Shown here one piece after another: positions 7,462 to 15,390 of a stretch of 43,749 nucleotides of DNA. The position numbers and the translations under genes were made by a program. The stretch covers positions 1-43,749 of the forward strand of contig JAIQFZ010000054.1 in NCBI GenBank assembly GCA_020073015.1, given 5' to 3'. This DNA is from Terriglobia bacterium. GTDB lineage: Bacteria > Acidobacteriota > Terriglobia > Terriglobales > Acidobacteriaceae. Within the stretch, counting starts at the first letter, position 1. Each line of letters starts with the position of its first letter. The notes beneath the pieces are model-generated. The model did not search any database. It was not told where the DNA came from and saw only the letters and a list, made by a program, of their open reading frames with translations.

Positions 7462-8883
7462 ATGAAAGTCAACTCCAAACACATCCACCTCATTGGCATC
7501 TGCGGTACCGCGATGGCGTCGCTGGCCGGCATGCTGAAAGAGCGCGGCTTCCGCGTCACTGGCTCCGACGCGGCCGCGTATCCACCGATGTCCACGTTTC
7601 TCGAAGCGCTCGGAATCCCCGTCGCACAGCCGTTTGCCGAAGCCAACTTGAATCCGCGTCCTGACCTTGTCGTGGTCGGCAACGCGCTCTCCCGTGGCAA
7701 TGTAGAACTGGAGCGCCTGCTCGACGAGCGCATTCAATTCTGCTCGCTGCCCCAGATCCTGCATGATGAATTTCTGGTAGGGAAGGAAGTGCTGGTCGTT
7801 GCCGGAACGCACGGCAAGACGACCACCACTTCGATGCTCGCGTGGATCTTCGAAGCCGCCGGCCTCCAGCCCTCGTTCCTCATCGGTGGGATTGCAGAAA
7901 ACTTCGGCAGCAGTTTCGGTCTCGGCCAGGGCCGGCACTTCATTCTGGAAGGCGACGAATACGACACGGCGTTCTTCGATAAAGGTCCGAAGTTCCTGCA
8001 CTATTTTCCCGACTCGGTGATTCTGACCTCAGTCGAATTCGATCACGCGGATATCTACAAAGATCTCGACGCGGTGGAGACGGCCTTTAAGCGCCTGGTG
8101 AACCTGGTGCCGCGCCGCGGCCGCATCCTGGGCTTCGACCGCGGTGACAGCGTCGACCGCTGCCTGAGCAAAGCGTTCTGCCCGGTCGAGCGCTACGGCA
8201 CGACCGGCCGCGCCACGTGGAAAGTCGCCGATCTGACATTCGAACCGGAGCGCACCTCGTGGTCGGTGCTGCGAGATGGCAAACCATGGGCCGGTTTCCA
8301 ATTCTCGCTCGCCGGCGAATACAACGTCTGGAACGCGACGGCAGCCGCGGCGCTGGCGGTCCATCATGGTGTTCCTCCGGCAGCCATCGCCGCGGCGCTC
8401 GCAACCTTCCGCAGCGTCAAGCGGCGGCTCGAGGTGAAAGCGCAAGTCAACGGAATTACCATCGTCGACGACTTCGCCCATCATCCAACCGCCATCGAGC
8501 AAACGCTCGGCGCCTTGCGCGAGCGCTATCGCGGAGCGCGCCTGTGGGTGGTGCTGGAGCCGCGCTCGAACACGCTGCGCCGCAACGTGCTGCAGGAGGC
8601 GCTCGCCCGCAGCCTGGCGCAGGCGGACGAGGTGGTTGTGGCCGGCATCTTCAAGTCCGATGCGATTCCAGAAGCCGAGCGGCTGGACCTGAACCGGGTG
8701 TCCGGCGAAATCCAGAAACGCGGCAAGCCAGCCCGCGTGCTGGCCGACGCCGATGCCATCGTCAACGCCATCGCACCGGAACTGCGCGCCGGAGACGTGG
8801 TTGCCATTCTATCCAATGGCGGATTCGGCGGCATTTATGAGAAGCTACCCGAGCGTTTGCGCAAGCTCCGGGCGAGTGAATAA
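7462..8883 (+). CDS. mpl: UDP-N-acetylmuramate:L-Ala-gamma-D-Glu-meso-DAP ligase
   Basis: Reattaches the recycled tripeptide to UDP-MurNAc in the cytoplasm, bypassing MurC/D/E. The 473-residue protein begins with a Rossmann segment, HIHLIGICGTAMASLAGML, typical of Mpl/MurC. The ATP P-loop GTHGKTTTTSMLAW is at about residues 115-128, followed by EGDEYDTAFFDKGPKF, which is characteristic of Mpl rather than MurC. DDFAHHPTAI and LEPRSNTLRRN in the C-terminal Mur ligase domain support the call. It follows dapF and ldcA. Its stop overlaps the GTG of plsC by 8 bp. Confidence 0.95.
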   Translation: MKVNSKHIHLIGICGTAMASLAGMLKERGFRVTGSDAAAYPPMSTFLEALGIPVAQPFAEANLNPRPDLVVVGNALSRGNVELERLLDERIQFCSLPQILHDEFLVGKEVLVVAGTHGKTTTTSMLAWIFEAAGLQPSFLIGGIAENFGSSFGLGQGRHFILEGDEYDTAFFDKGPKFLHYFPDSVILTSVEFDHADIYKDLDAVETAFKRLVNLVPRRGRILGFDRGDSVDRCLSKAFCPVERYGTTGRATWKVADLTFEPERTSWSVLRDGKPWAGFQFSLAGEYNVWNATAAAALAVHHGVPPAAIAAALATFRSVKRRLEVKAQVNGITIVDDFAHHPTAIEQTLGALRERYRGARLWVVLEPRSNTLRRNVLQEALARSLAQADEVVVAGIFKSDAIPEAERLDLNRVSGEIQKRGKPARVLADADAIVNAIAPELRAGDVVAILSNGGFGGIYEKLPERLRKLRASE

Positions 8884-9658
8884 AAACCTTTGGGGCTCGA
8901 TCGGGAGACACGCTTCCTTGTTCCGCACCATCCTCATGCTGCTGTTCTGGACCATCGCGCTGCCGCTGGCGGTGCTGACCGGATTTCCCTGGACCTTCCT
9001 CACCAAAGACGTCACCTTCCTTTATCGCACCTGCATGTGGGGAGCGTTCACGGGCGTCCGCATCGCGGGCGTGCGCGTGCAGACGCTTGGGCTCGACAAA
9101 CTCGACCCGGCTCGCTCGTACATTTTTATGTCCAACCACATCTCGAACCTCGATCCCCCGATCACGCTTCCGCTCATCCCACGCCGCACGTCGGTGATGG
9201 TCAAGAAGGAGCTGTTCAGCTATCCGCTCTTGGGCAGCGTTATGCGCATCGGCGCGCTGGTACCGGTCGATCGGGGAAACCGCGACGCCGGCATCTCGGC
9301 TGTGCGTGAAGCCGTCAAGGTAATCGAGCAGGGTCTCAACATGACAATCTACGTAGAAGGGAAGCGGTCGTTCGACGGCCGCCTGCTGCCTTTCAAGAAA
9401 GGCCCTTTTTACCTGGCGGAGGAGTGCAACGTTCCGGTGGTCCCGATCACGATTTCCGGTACCGAAGAGGTCATGCCGAAAGCGCGCTTTGCAATCCAGC
9501 CCGGAACGGTCACCGTCCAGTTTCACGACCCGATTGAACCCGCCGACTTCGGCGATCGCGATTGCCTGATGGCGAAGGTCCGCGCCGTGATCGACAGCGG
9601 CCTGCCGCCGGAACTGCAGGAAAACAGCAGCCAGAAGTCAGTCGCCAGTAGTCGGTAG
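8876..9658 (+). CDS. plsC: 1-acyl-sn-glycerol-3-phosphate acyltransferase
   Basis: Acylates lysophosphatidic acid to phosphatidic acid at the inner membrane. The 260-residue protein has an N-terminal hydrophobic segment (LFRTILMLLFWTIALPLAVL), the HX4D catalytic box SNHISNLDPP, VPVDRGNR, a modified EGTRS box read as VEGKRSFDG, and PVVPITISGT. The GTG at 8876 overlaps the end of mpl by 8 bp and gives a normal PlsC N-terminus. No good Shine-Dalgarno is visible, so translational coupling is likely. ATG 8938 is an alternative start that would remove about 20 residues. Confidence 0.85.
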   Translation: MNKNLWGSIGRHASLFRTILMLLFWTIALPLAVLTGFPWTFLTKDVTFLYRTCMWGAFTGVRIAGVRVQTLGLDKLDPARSYIFMSNHISNLDPPITLPLIPRRTSVMVKKELFSYPLLGSVMRIGALVPVDRGNRDAGISAVREAVKVIEQGLNMTIYVEGKRSFDGRLLPFKKGPFYLAEECNVPVVPITISGTEEVMPKARFAIQPGTVTVQFHDPIEPADFGDRDCLMAKVRAVIDSGLPPELQENSSQKSVASSR

Positions 9659-9750
9659 AACATCCTTCACAAAACGGTCTTGAGAAGGGTACAGCTTCAC
9701 AGGCTGAGGACCTCAGCGGCTGAAGCCGGCACTGAAAATAAGCCAGTTAT

Positions 9751-9770
9751 CGCAGCGATAAATCGCTGCG
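9751..9770. repeat. Perfect 20-bp palindrome
   Basis: CGCAGCGAT and ATCGCTGCG flank AA, giving a 9-bp perfect stem. It lies in the 378-bp gap between plsC and adk, directly before three 22-bp tandem repeats. It is preceded by GC-rich short inverted sequences (about 9700-9730, around CAGCGGCTGAAGCCG) typical of dispersed intergenic repeats. Confidence 0.75.
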
Positions 9771-9772
9771 CC

Positions 9773-9837
9773 ACCCAAAATCAACTACAACATCACCCAA
9801 AATCAACTGCAACATCACGCAAAATCAACTCAACATC
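9773..9837. repeat. Three tandem 22-bp repeats
   Basis: Units at 9773-9794, 9795-9816 and 9817-9837 (the last 21 bp) share ACSCAAAATCAACTNCAACATC. Units 1 and 2 differ at one position; unit 3 has one substitution and one deletion. There are only three units and no spacers, so this is not a CRISPR. It could be a multi-copy binding site or simply repeat growth. Confidence 0.8.
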
Positions 9838-9923
9838 GATTTTTTTTGCAGCCTGTTCAGCCGTGCCCCTGGAATTTGCTCTTCGCTGCCGGGAACGCGC
9901 GCTCGTTCCCGCTCACGATCAAA

Positions 9924-9939
9924 TGTGATCCCCATCACA
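9924..9939. promoter_or_regulatory. CRP/FNR-type operator upstream of adenylate kinase
   Basis: TGTGA (9924-9928) and TCACA (9935-9939) are separated by exactly 6 bp, with AAA before and ATT after, matching the E. coli CRP consensus arrangement. The centre at about 9931.5 would be near -42 if the hexamer TAGGCT (9962-9967) is the -10, a class II activator geometry (inference). The downstream gene is adk, 98 bp away. Nothing else in the rest of the 9659-10036 gap looks coding. Confidence 0.6.
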
Positions 9940-10036
9940 CATTCCAAGCTATCACTCAAGCTAGGCTCTGATTCCGGAGCATGCTCCCAACTTGAGCGGG
10001 CCTCCGATCGACGGCCGCCCTCTTTCAGGTGTCATC

Positions 10037-10807
10037 ATGAGCGAGCAAAACAAGAATGACCGGGCGGCATGGCTGCAAGGACCTGCCGCCGAGTGTTTAA
10101 TTCCCGAAGCACAGGCGAACCCGTGGCGACTGGTGCTACTGGGCGCGCCGGGAGTTGGCAAAGGCACGCAGGCTGATCTGTTGCACCAGCGGCTGGGCGC
10201 TTGCCATCTCTCGACCGGAGATGTCTTCCGCGCCGCCACTCGAACCGACTGCAGCCCCTCGCCGGCCATGAAAGAGGCGCTCGAATACATGCGCCGCGGC
10301 GCACTCGTTCCCGACGCCACCGTCTGGGAGATGGTGCGCGAGCGCAGCAGCTGTTTCCGCTGTCGTGGCGGCTTCGTGCTCGACGGATTTCCCCGCACGC
10401 TGGCCCAGGCCGAGTCGCTCAAGCAACTGCTGGATGACGAAAAACTCCCGCTGGCTGCGGTCGTGAACTACGAATTGCCGCTCCATGAAATTGTCGACCG
10501 CCTGAGTGGCCGTCGTACCTGCGAAAAGTGCAAAGCCGTCTTTCATGTCACCGGGCAGCCGTCCCAAAGCGGTGATTTCTGTGATCGCTGCGGCGGCCGC
10601 CTGTTTCAGCGGGAAGACGATCGTCCCGAATCCGTCACCGTTCGCATGGACGCCTACGAGCGGAGTACCGCGCCCCTGATCCAGTTCTACCGGGATCTCG
10701 GCCTGCTGATGCCGATCGCCGCCGATGGTTCTCCAGAAAAGATTTTTGCTCGCACACTTACGGCGCTGGAGGCGCGCCTGAACTGGAAGGCCGATCTGGC
10801 CAGTTGA
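10037..10807 (+). CDS. adk: Adenylate kinase with N-terminal extension and Cys4 LID
   Basis: Interconverts ATP + AMP with 2 ADP. The 256-residue protein has the P-loop GAPGVGKGTQADLL at about residues 37-50, LSTGDVFRAA for AMP binding, GFVLDGFPRTLAQAE, and a zinc-type LID with CEKC and CDRC. About 30 residues precede the first beta-strand, whereas the family normally starts within about 5 residues of it. ATG 10037 has AGGTG 5 nt upstream; an in-frame TTG at 9992 would lengthen the extension further. The gene stands alone, away from ribosomal-protein genes where adk often lies, so it may be a second, regulated adenylate kinase. A CRP-like site lies upstream. Confidence 0.87.
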   Translation: MSEQNKNDRAAWLQGPAAECLIPEAQANPWRLVLLGAPGVGKGTQADLLHQRLGACHLSTGDVFRAATRTDCSPSPAMKEALEYMRRGALVPDATVWEMVRERSSCFRCRGGFVLDGFPRTLAQAESLKQLLDDEKLPLAAVVNYELPLHEIVDRLSGRRTCEKCKAVFHVTGQPSQSGDFCDRCGGRLFQREDDRPESVTVRMDAYERSTAPLIQFYRDLGLLMPIAADGSPEKIFARTLTALEARLNWKADLAS

Positions 10808-10861
10808 TTTACGGAAGGGTACGGATACTGGGATATCAGCAGAGCGAGATGCCTTCTACCT

Positions 10862-11866
10862 TCAATCTCCTTCGGTGAGCTTTCGCACCGCCCGGGCAAT
10901 CTCCGGCAACTTCGGATACACCGCGCAGTATCTCAACCACAATTTGTGATCAATGGCGGGCGAGCCGCTGACCATGGCTCCGGGAGGAACGTCTTGCGGG
11001 ATTCCGCTTTGCGCAATGGCAATGGCGCCGTCTCCGATCTTGACATGCCCCGCCACGCCGACTTGTCCGGCGAGAACGACGTTATTGCCCACATCCGTTG
11101 TCCCGGCGAGCCCGACCTGCGCACAGAGGAGCGTGTCGTGTCCGATGGTGCAGCTATGACCGACGTGCACCATATTGTCGAGTTTTGCACCGTGTCCAAT
11201 TCGCGTCTCGCCCACGCTGGCGCGGTCGATACAGGCGTTGGCCTGAATTTCGACATCGCCTTCGACGGCGACGATGCCTCCCTGCGCGATCTTGTGCCAG
11301 TGTCCCGAGTCGTCTTTCGCAAAGCCGAAGCCGTCCGAGCCCACGATGGCGCCATTCTGCAGCACCACGTTGTCTCCAAGTTCGCAGAACTCGCGCACCA
11401 CGGCGTGTGCGTGCGCAAAGAAGTTGTTGCCAATCTGGGCGCCGCAATAAATCACCACGTGGGCAAGCAGCACGGCGTTATCCCCGATCTCGGCGTCCTG
11501 ATCGACCACGACGTACGGACCCACGTGCGCGTTCTTTCCAATCCTGGCGGTCGGATGAATCGCAGCCGTCGGATGCACGCCCGGCGCATAGCGCGGCCCC
11601 TGATAAAACAGTTCAACCGCCTTCGCCCAAGCCAGATACGGATTCTTGCTCCGCAGCATTCCCGTCGAGATGGCAGGAAAGTTCTCCGCCACGATGACAG
11701 CCGAAGCTTTGGTAGTCTTCGCCGCGGCCGTGTACTTCACATTGGCCACGAAAGTGACCTGTCCCGGACCAGCATGTTCAATGCCGGCCACGCCGGTAAT
11801 TTCGGTGTCAGGAGAGGCGTTCTCGAGCATTGTGCCGAGGGCTTCAGAGATCTGGGAAAGTTTCAT
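10862..11866 (-). CDS. lpxD: UDP-3-O-acyl-glucosamine N-acyltransferase
   Basis: Third step of lipid A synthesis: transfers a hydroxyacyl chain from ACP to the 2-amino group. The 334-residue protein starts MKLSQISEALG, continues with the uridine-binding N-domain (to about residue 100), then a left-handed beta-helix of hexapeptide repeats. The conserved DNMVHVGHSCTIGHDT carries the catalytic His. GSDGFGFAKDDSGHWHKIAQ is characteristic of LpxD. ATG 11866 is chosen because the frame upstream lacks LpxD-like sequence. The gene is convergent with adk. It supports a lipid A-bearing outer membrane in the host. Confidence 0.95.
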   Translation of the reverse strand: MKLSQISEALGTMLENASPDTEITGVAGIEHAGPGQVTFVANVKYTAAAKTTKASAVIVAENFPAISTGMLRSKNPYLAWAKAVELFYQGPRYAPGVHPTAAIHPTARIGKNAHVGPYVVVDQDAEIGDNAVLLAHVVIYCGAQIGNNFFAHAHAVVREFCELGDNVVLQNGAIVGSDGFGFAKDDSGHWHKIAQGGIVAVEGDVEIQANACIDRASVGETRIGHGAKLDNMVHVGHSCTIGHDTLLCAQVGLAGTTDVGNNVVLAGQVGVAGHVKIGDGAIAIAQSGIPQDVPPGAMVSGSPAIDHKLWLRYCAVYPKLPEIARAVRKLTEGD

Positions 11867-11954
11867 AAAAGTGAACCCGTGCGCAGATGGTGATTGTAAA
11901 CGGAGGTGGGCTGGGATGAGGTGGTCCGTCAGCTGACTACTGACTACTGCTCTC

Positions 11955-12428
11955 TCACTCCTCAAACATGGGCACTTGCCGGGTATCAGCGAGTTTGCGC
12001 CGCCGCCGCGCTGCCCCAATTACCGCCAGCACCGTCACCGACGTCAAAGCCGAGCGCGGTACGAAAACCCGCTGCGTGTTCGAGCGCAGGTCCGGAGGGT
12101 TCATCAGAAATCCCTCGGGGGGATTCTGCGTGAGGTCGTTGGGCAGGATGCCTTCGATGACTTCGCTGTCCTTGAACTTCAGCCGCACCCAGAGGCCTTC
12201 GGTTCTCGGCCGCGTGGTGAACGTCTTACGGGCGAGGACATCCGAATCCGAAAACTCGCGGACAAAATAAACCGCTTTTATATCCCGTAGGTCGATGGCA
12301 ACAACATTGCCGGTCGTGTTGAGCAACTCCAGCTTTCCATCCACCACAAAATTCGCAGGGGCCACGTACCCGTTGACGGTATCGCGGTCGGCCTTGCGGA
12401 CGATCACCTTTTTGTGGGTCGAAGACAT
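11955..12428 (-). CDS. Conserved hypothetical protein (DUF6982-like)
   Basis: A 157-residue protein, MSSTHKKVIVRKADRDTVNG at the N-terminus, with alternating hydrophobic beta-strands and the phrase IDLRDIKAVYFVREFSD. The C-terminal part ends with a basic patch and lacks membrane helices or a signal peptide. It resembles small acidobacterial proteins of the DUF6982 type, recalled from memory and not searched. It lies 88 bp upstream of lpxD on the same strand. ATG 12428 is preferred over an upstream in-frame start at 12446. Function unknown. Confidence 0.65.
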   Translation of the reverse strand: MSSTHKKVIVRKADRDTVNGYVAPANFVVDGKLELLNTTGNVVAIDLRDIKAVYFVREFSDSDVLARKTFTTRPRTEGLWVRLKFKDSEVIEGILPNDLTQNPPEGFLMNPPDLRSNTQRVFVPRSALTSVTVLAVIGAARRRRKLADTRQVPMFEE

Positions 12429-12581
12429 GTGGAGACGAAACCTCAAACTCCGCGCGGAAAGCGCACCGGAACAGCGGATTCTAAAGCTCTAGTGGCGATT
12501 CTCGCACTTTCGCCCTGAAGTACGCGAGTTTGTCCCCGTCACAGTAGCCAAACGGGTAAACGTTGTGTTAAGTTCTCTAGC

Positions 12582-12610
12582 TTGCTGCCATTCGAAGTTT
12601 GCGGTATAAG
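12582..12610 (+). promoter_or_regulatory. Sigma-70-type promoter upstream of the CCA/poly(A) polymerase gene
   Basis: TTGCTG (12582-12587), a 17-bp spacer and TATAAG (12605-12610) fit a vegetative promoter. The transcript would have a leader of about 115 nt. In the 303-bp gap 12429-12731 I also see TGTGGAAAA (12675-12683) and TGTGAATAA (12686-12694), which resemble reversed DnaA boxes. Nothing else in the gap looks functional. Confidence 0.5.
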
Positions 12611-12731
12611 TCTAATGTATAGATAGAGTTAGATTCCACATTCGGGACAACGCCGCAGTTTGGCTGCTGTCTCCTGTGGAAAAGCTGTGAATAACGCCCC
12701 GGTCCAGCCACGGCACGGCGACTAGGAAGGC

Positions 12732-14342
12732 ATGGCCGATTACATCTACACCCTGGAAACCCGGCTCTCGCCGGACCAACTAAAAGCAGTCACCCTGGTC
12801 CAGGACGCTGCCAAAGCGGCAGAAATGAATCTGTATTTGACCGGGGGCGCCATCCGCGATGTCATCAGCGGCTTGCCGATCCGCGACCTGGATTTTACCG
12901 TGCAGGGGAACGCGCTCAAACTGCAAAAAGACCTGGAGCGGGCGGGCGCCGTGGTGGGCGATTCCGATGACGCCACGAAGGCCTTACTCCTCACCTTCAA
13001 AGGCGGAGTGCGCGCCGAAATTGCCATGGCGCGTTCCGAGCGTTACGACAAGCCCGGCAAACCTCCACAGATTGCGCCCGCCACGATCAGCGAGGATCTT
13101 CGCCGCCGCGATTTCACCGTGAACGCGATGGCCTTGTCGCTGAACGAGGGGTCGCGCGGACTCTTGATGGACCCGTTCAATGGCGCCGCGGATATCGAGG
13201 CCAAAGTCATCCGCGTGTTACACAACTACGCGTTCCTCGAAGATCCCTCGCGGCTGATTCGGGCGTCTCGCTTTACTACTCGATTCCACTGGCCGCTCGA
13301 GGATCGCACGCAGGCCCGCTATGTATCCGCCAAGGAAAACAACTACATCGAGTACATTCGGAGTTCGACCATCGGATACGAGATCGAACAACTGGCGTAC
13401 GAGGACGATCCGCTCAGCGTGCTGAAGGTCTACGAAAAAGAAGGATGGCTGAAAGTCCTGAATCCACGCTGGAGCACGGCCAAGGTGGATAGCGTCGGCC
13501 TGGGCGCGCTGATGAAGACGCGCCAGCAGATGAACGAACTCGGCTACGCGCCCGATGCGGCTCCGGCGGTGCTGTATTTCCTGACCGACCGGATGGGCGA
13601 GAAAGATATTTCCGATTTGCGCCGCGCCATCCCTCGCAAGGACCTGGTCGAAGCCTGGAAAGACCTGGAAGACCACGCGCAGCAATTGGCCAAACGGCTG
13701 GCGGGGAAAGAAGCGGCCACGCCGTCGCGCACCTGGCAGTTGTTGTCGGGCGCGCGTCCGGAGATGATTCTGTTCCTGGCCATCACGGCACGTCAGCAGG
13801 CGGTGGCACAGAAGATCAAGAACTTCTTCACCAAGTGGCGCCAGGTGCAGCAGAAGATTCCCCTCCTCGAAATGACCGAGTTGCACATCACGCCGCAACT
13901 GCCGGCATATCCCAAGATTTCGAACGACGTGTTCCTGCTGTTGCTCGACGGCAAACTGCGCTCGCGAACGGAAACCCTGAAGTACCTGAAGCCGCTGGCG
14001 CCTCCACCCCCTCCACCCCCGCCGCCGCCCTCAGCCAAACGCGGACGCGCTGCGAAAGCAGCTGCAGCCGCCGCTGCGGCTACGGCTACTGTGATCGCGG
14101 CCAGTGCGAAAGCTAAAGGGAAAGGAAAAGATCAGCCCGCGGCCACCCCCGCCGTGGTCGCCGCGAAGCCGGCAGCCAAGGGCAAGCCCGCGACTGCAAA
14201 GCCTGCACCGCCTGCCAAGCCCGCAGCTCCCGCCAAGCCATCCAAGCCCGAGACGCCGGCAAAGAAGTCCGCAGCCAAGCCCAAGGCTAAACCTGCGCCA
14301 AAGAAAGGCCAGCGCAACAAGGCCAAGGGCAAGAAGAGATAA
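12732..14342 (+). CDS. CCA-adding enzyme/poly(A) polymerase family protein with Lys/Ala/Pro-rich tail
   Basis: Class II nucleotidyltransferase acting on RNA 3' ends. The head domain is clear: LYLTGGAIRDVISGLPIRDL (residues about 35-54) with the GG and RDxD elements, then RRRDFTVNAMAL and LEDPSRLIRASRF. The middle (to about residue 420) is helical, as in bacterial CCA enzymes. The last roughly 115 residues are unusual: a run of about ten prolines, then a low-complexity stretch of Ala, Lys and Pro like histone H1 or the tails of some DNA-binding proteins. Whether it adds CCA or poly(A) cannot be told from sequence. Total length is 536 residues. Confidence 0.85.
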   Translation: MADYIYTLETRLSPDQLKAVTLVQDAAKAAEMNLYLTGGAIRDVISGLPIRDLDFTVQGNALKLQKDLERAGAVVGDSDDATKALLLTFKGGVRAEIAMARSERYDKPGKPPQIAPATISEDLRRRDFTVNAMALSLNEGSRGLLMDPFNGAADIEAKVIRVLHNYAFLEDPSRLIRASRFTTRFHWPLEDRTQARYVSAKENNYIEYIRSSTIGYEIEQLAYEDDPLSVLKVYEKEGWLKVLNPRWSTAKVDSVGLGALMKTRQQMNELGYAPDAAPAVLYFLTDRMGEKDISDLRRAIPRKDLVEAWKDLEDHAQQLAKRLAGKEAATPSRTWQLLSGARPEMILFLAITARQQAVAQKIKNFFTKWRQVQQKIPLLEMTELHITPQLPAYPKISNDVFLLLLDGKLRSRTETLKYLKPLAPPPPPPPPPPSAKRGRAAKAAAAAAAATATVIAASAKAKGKGKDQPAATPAVVAAKPAAKGKPATAKPAPPAKPAAPAKPSKPETPAKKSAAKPKAKPAPKKGQRNKAKGKKR

Positions 14343-14366
14343 GAAAACGAAGGTCAAACTGCAAGG

Positions 14367-14425
14367 TGTCATCCTGAGCGGAGCGTGAATTCTGCGAAGC
14401 AGAATTCACGCGGAGTCGAAGGAGC
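14367..14425. repeat. GTCATCCTGAGC-type dispersed repeat with perfect hairpin
   Basis: TGTCATCCTGAGCG (14367-14380) is followed by a perfect 12-bp stem (CGTGAATTCTGC at 14384-14395 with its complement at 14399-14410, loop GAA) and GGAGTCGAAGGA. A second member, in the opposite orientation, is at 33241-33290. It lies 25 bp after the nucleotidyltransferase stop and could also act as a transcription end. Confidence 0.75.
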
Positions 14426-14531
14426 CCTACCTCAGCCCCCCTGTCAATACCGGCGCAGCAGATTCCCTATGCTATGCGGTCGATGCCGACGGCGTCCTTC
14501 AAATTGCCTCTCCCCTGCTCCAAGTCAGGCT

Positions 14532-14537
14532 TATAAT
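14532..14537 (+). promoter_or_regulatory. -10 box immediately before a start codon (leaderless candidate)
   Basis: A perfect TATAAT lies 6 bp before the ATG at 14544. With usual spacing transcription would begin at or next to the A of the ATG, and there is no Shine-Dalgarno. A -35 hexamer is not obvious: TTGCCT at 14504 would leave 22 bp. Confidence 0.4.
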
Positions 14538-14543
14538 GTATCA

Positions 14544-15230
14544 ATGCGTCGCGCTCTAACCATTGGGGCGTTTGTTCTTCTCGTCGCAGTCGTGTCAGCC
14601 TCAGCCCAGCGTGGCGGTATGCGGGCTTCCGGCGGCGGTCACGGCATTGGTGTTGGACACCCTTCCGGCGGCCACGCCTTCAGCGGAAGGCACGGTGGAC
14701 CGCGCGCACGTCCTTCCTTCCGTGGAGATGGTTTTGGTGGAGTACACTTTCGTGCCGGTGGTTTCCATCACTGCCACGGTTGCCGCTCGCGTTTCTGGTC
14801 TCCGTGGGGGTACGCCGGATATGGCTATGGCGCCTACTATCCCTTCTGGTGGGGGGACACGTCTTCTTCTTACAACTTCGACGAAGAGCGCGAGCAGGAA
14901 ATCCTGCTTGCCAATCAGATGAACGCGCTGAGCATTCAGGAACAGAACCTACGCGAGCGCGAAGATTGGCTACGGGAACGGGAAGAACAGGATTCGTATG
15001 CGCGGCGGCTGCCGGTGCGCGAGGAAGAACATTCCGCACCGTCGCCCGCAACGGTGCTGGTGTTCCGCGATCAGCATCAGCAGGAAGTCCGGAACTACGC
15101 GATCGCCGGCGGCACACTCTGGGTCTTTAGTGAGCAGGCTGCAAAAAAAGTCCCTCTCTCTGAGCTGGATCTTGCCGCTACCACGAAAGCGAACAACGAA
15201 CGCGGCGTGGAATTCCAGGTTCCGAAGTAA
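14544..15230 (+). CDS. Secreted Gly/His/Arg-rich protein of unknown function
   Basis: A 228-residue protein. The signal peptide MRRALTIGAFVLLVAVVSAS is followed by about 90 residues rich in Gly, His, Arg and aromatic residues. Next comes a charged, probably helical or coiled segment with repeated REREDW/REREEQ, and a compact C-terminal domain: ATVLVFRDQHQQEVRNYAI to KVPLSELDLAATTKANNERG. The tail resembles short domains common at the ends of secreted acidobacterial proteins (recollection, unsearched). It is probably periplasmic or surface-associated. ATG 14544 is chosen because it starts the signal peptide. Confidence 0.7.
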   Translation: MRRALTIGAFVLLVAVVSASAQRGGMRASGGGHGIGVGHPSGGHAFSGRHGGPRARPSFRGDGFGGVHFRAGGFHHCHGCRSRFWSPWGYAGYGYGAYYPFWWGDTSSSYNFDEEREQEILLANQMNALSIQEQNLREREDWLREREEQDSYARRLPVREEEHSAPSPATVLVFRDQHQQEVRNYAIAGGTLWVFSEQAAKKVPLSELDLAATTKANNERGVEFQVPK

Positions 15231-15251
15231 GACTCCGTCAGCTGGGCTCGG

Positions 15252-15280
15252 GCACGCGGGCAAGAATGCCCGCGCCACAC
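15252..15280. repeat. REP-like palindrome (GCGGGCAAGAATGCCCGC family), copy 1
   Basis: GCGGGCA and TGCCCGC pair around AGAA, followed by GCCACAC. Relatives are at 29886-29914, 32314-32340, 32361-32387 and, within coding sequence, 39317-39343. It lies between the secreted protein gene and dnaE. Confidence 0.75.
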
Positions 15281-15390
15281 GGGATTGCACCAGTTTCGGG
15301 TGTTGCGCGATTCTCTCCAGCCATTAGAATGATTGCGTCCCGGCTTCTTTGGGAAGCCAAGCGCCACTCGCGCCTAGCAACTGGGTTTTC

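Noticed and set aside
9773-9837. Possible CRISPR array
   Set aside because: Three contiguous 22-bp units without spacers and no cas genes nearby.
9680-9928. 82-codon open frame between plsC and adk
   Set aside because: It spans the palindrome and three tandem repeats, has no ribosome site and no protein-like pattern.
12661-12731. Replication origin
   Set aside because: Two DnaA-like boxes only, no AT-rich unwinding region, and neither dnaA, dnaN nor gyrB in the window.
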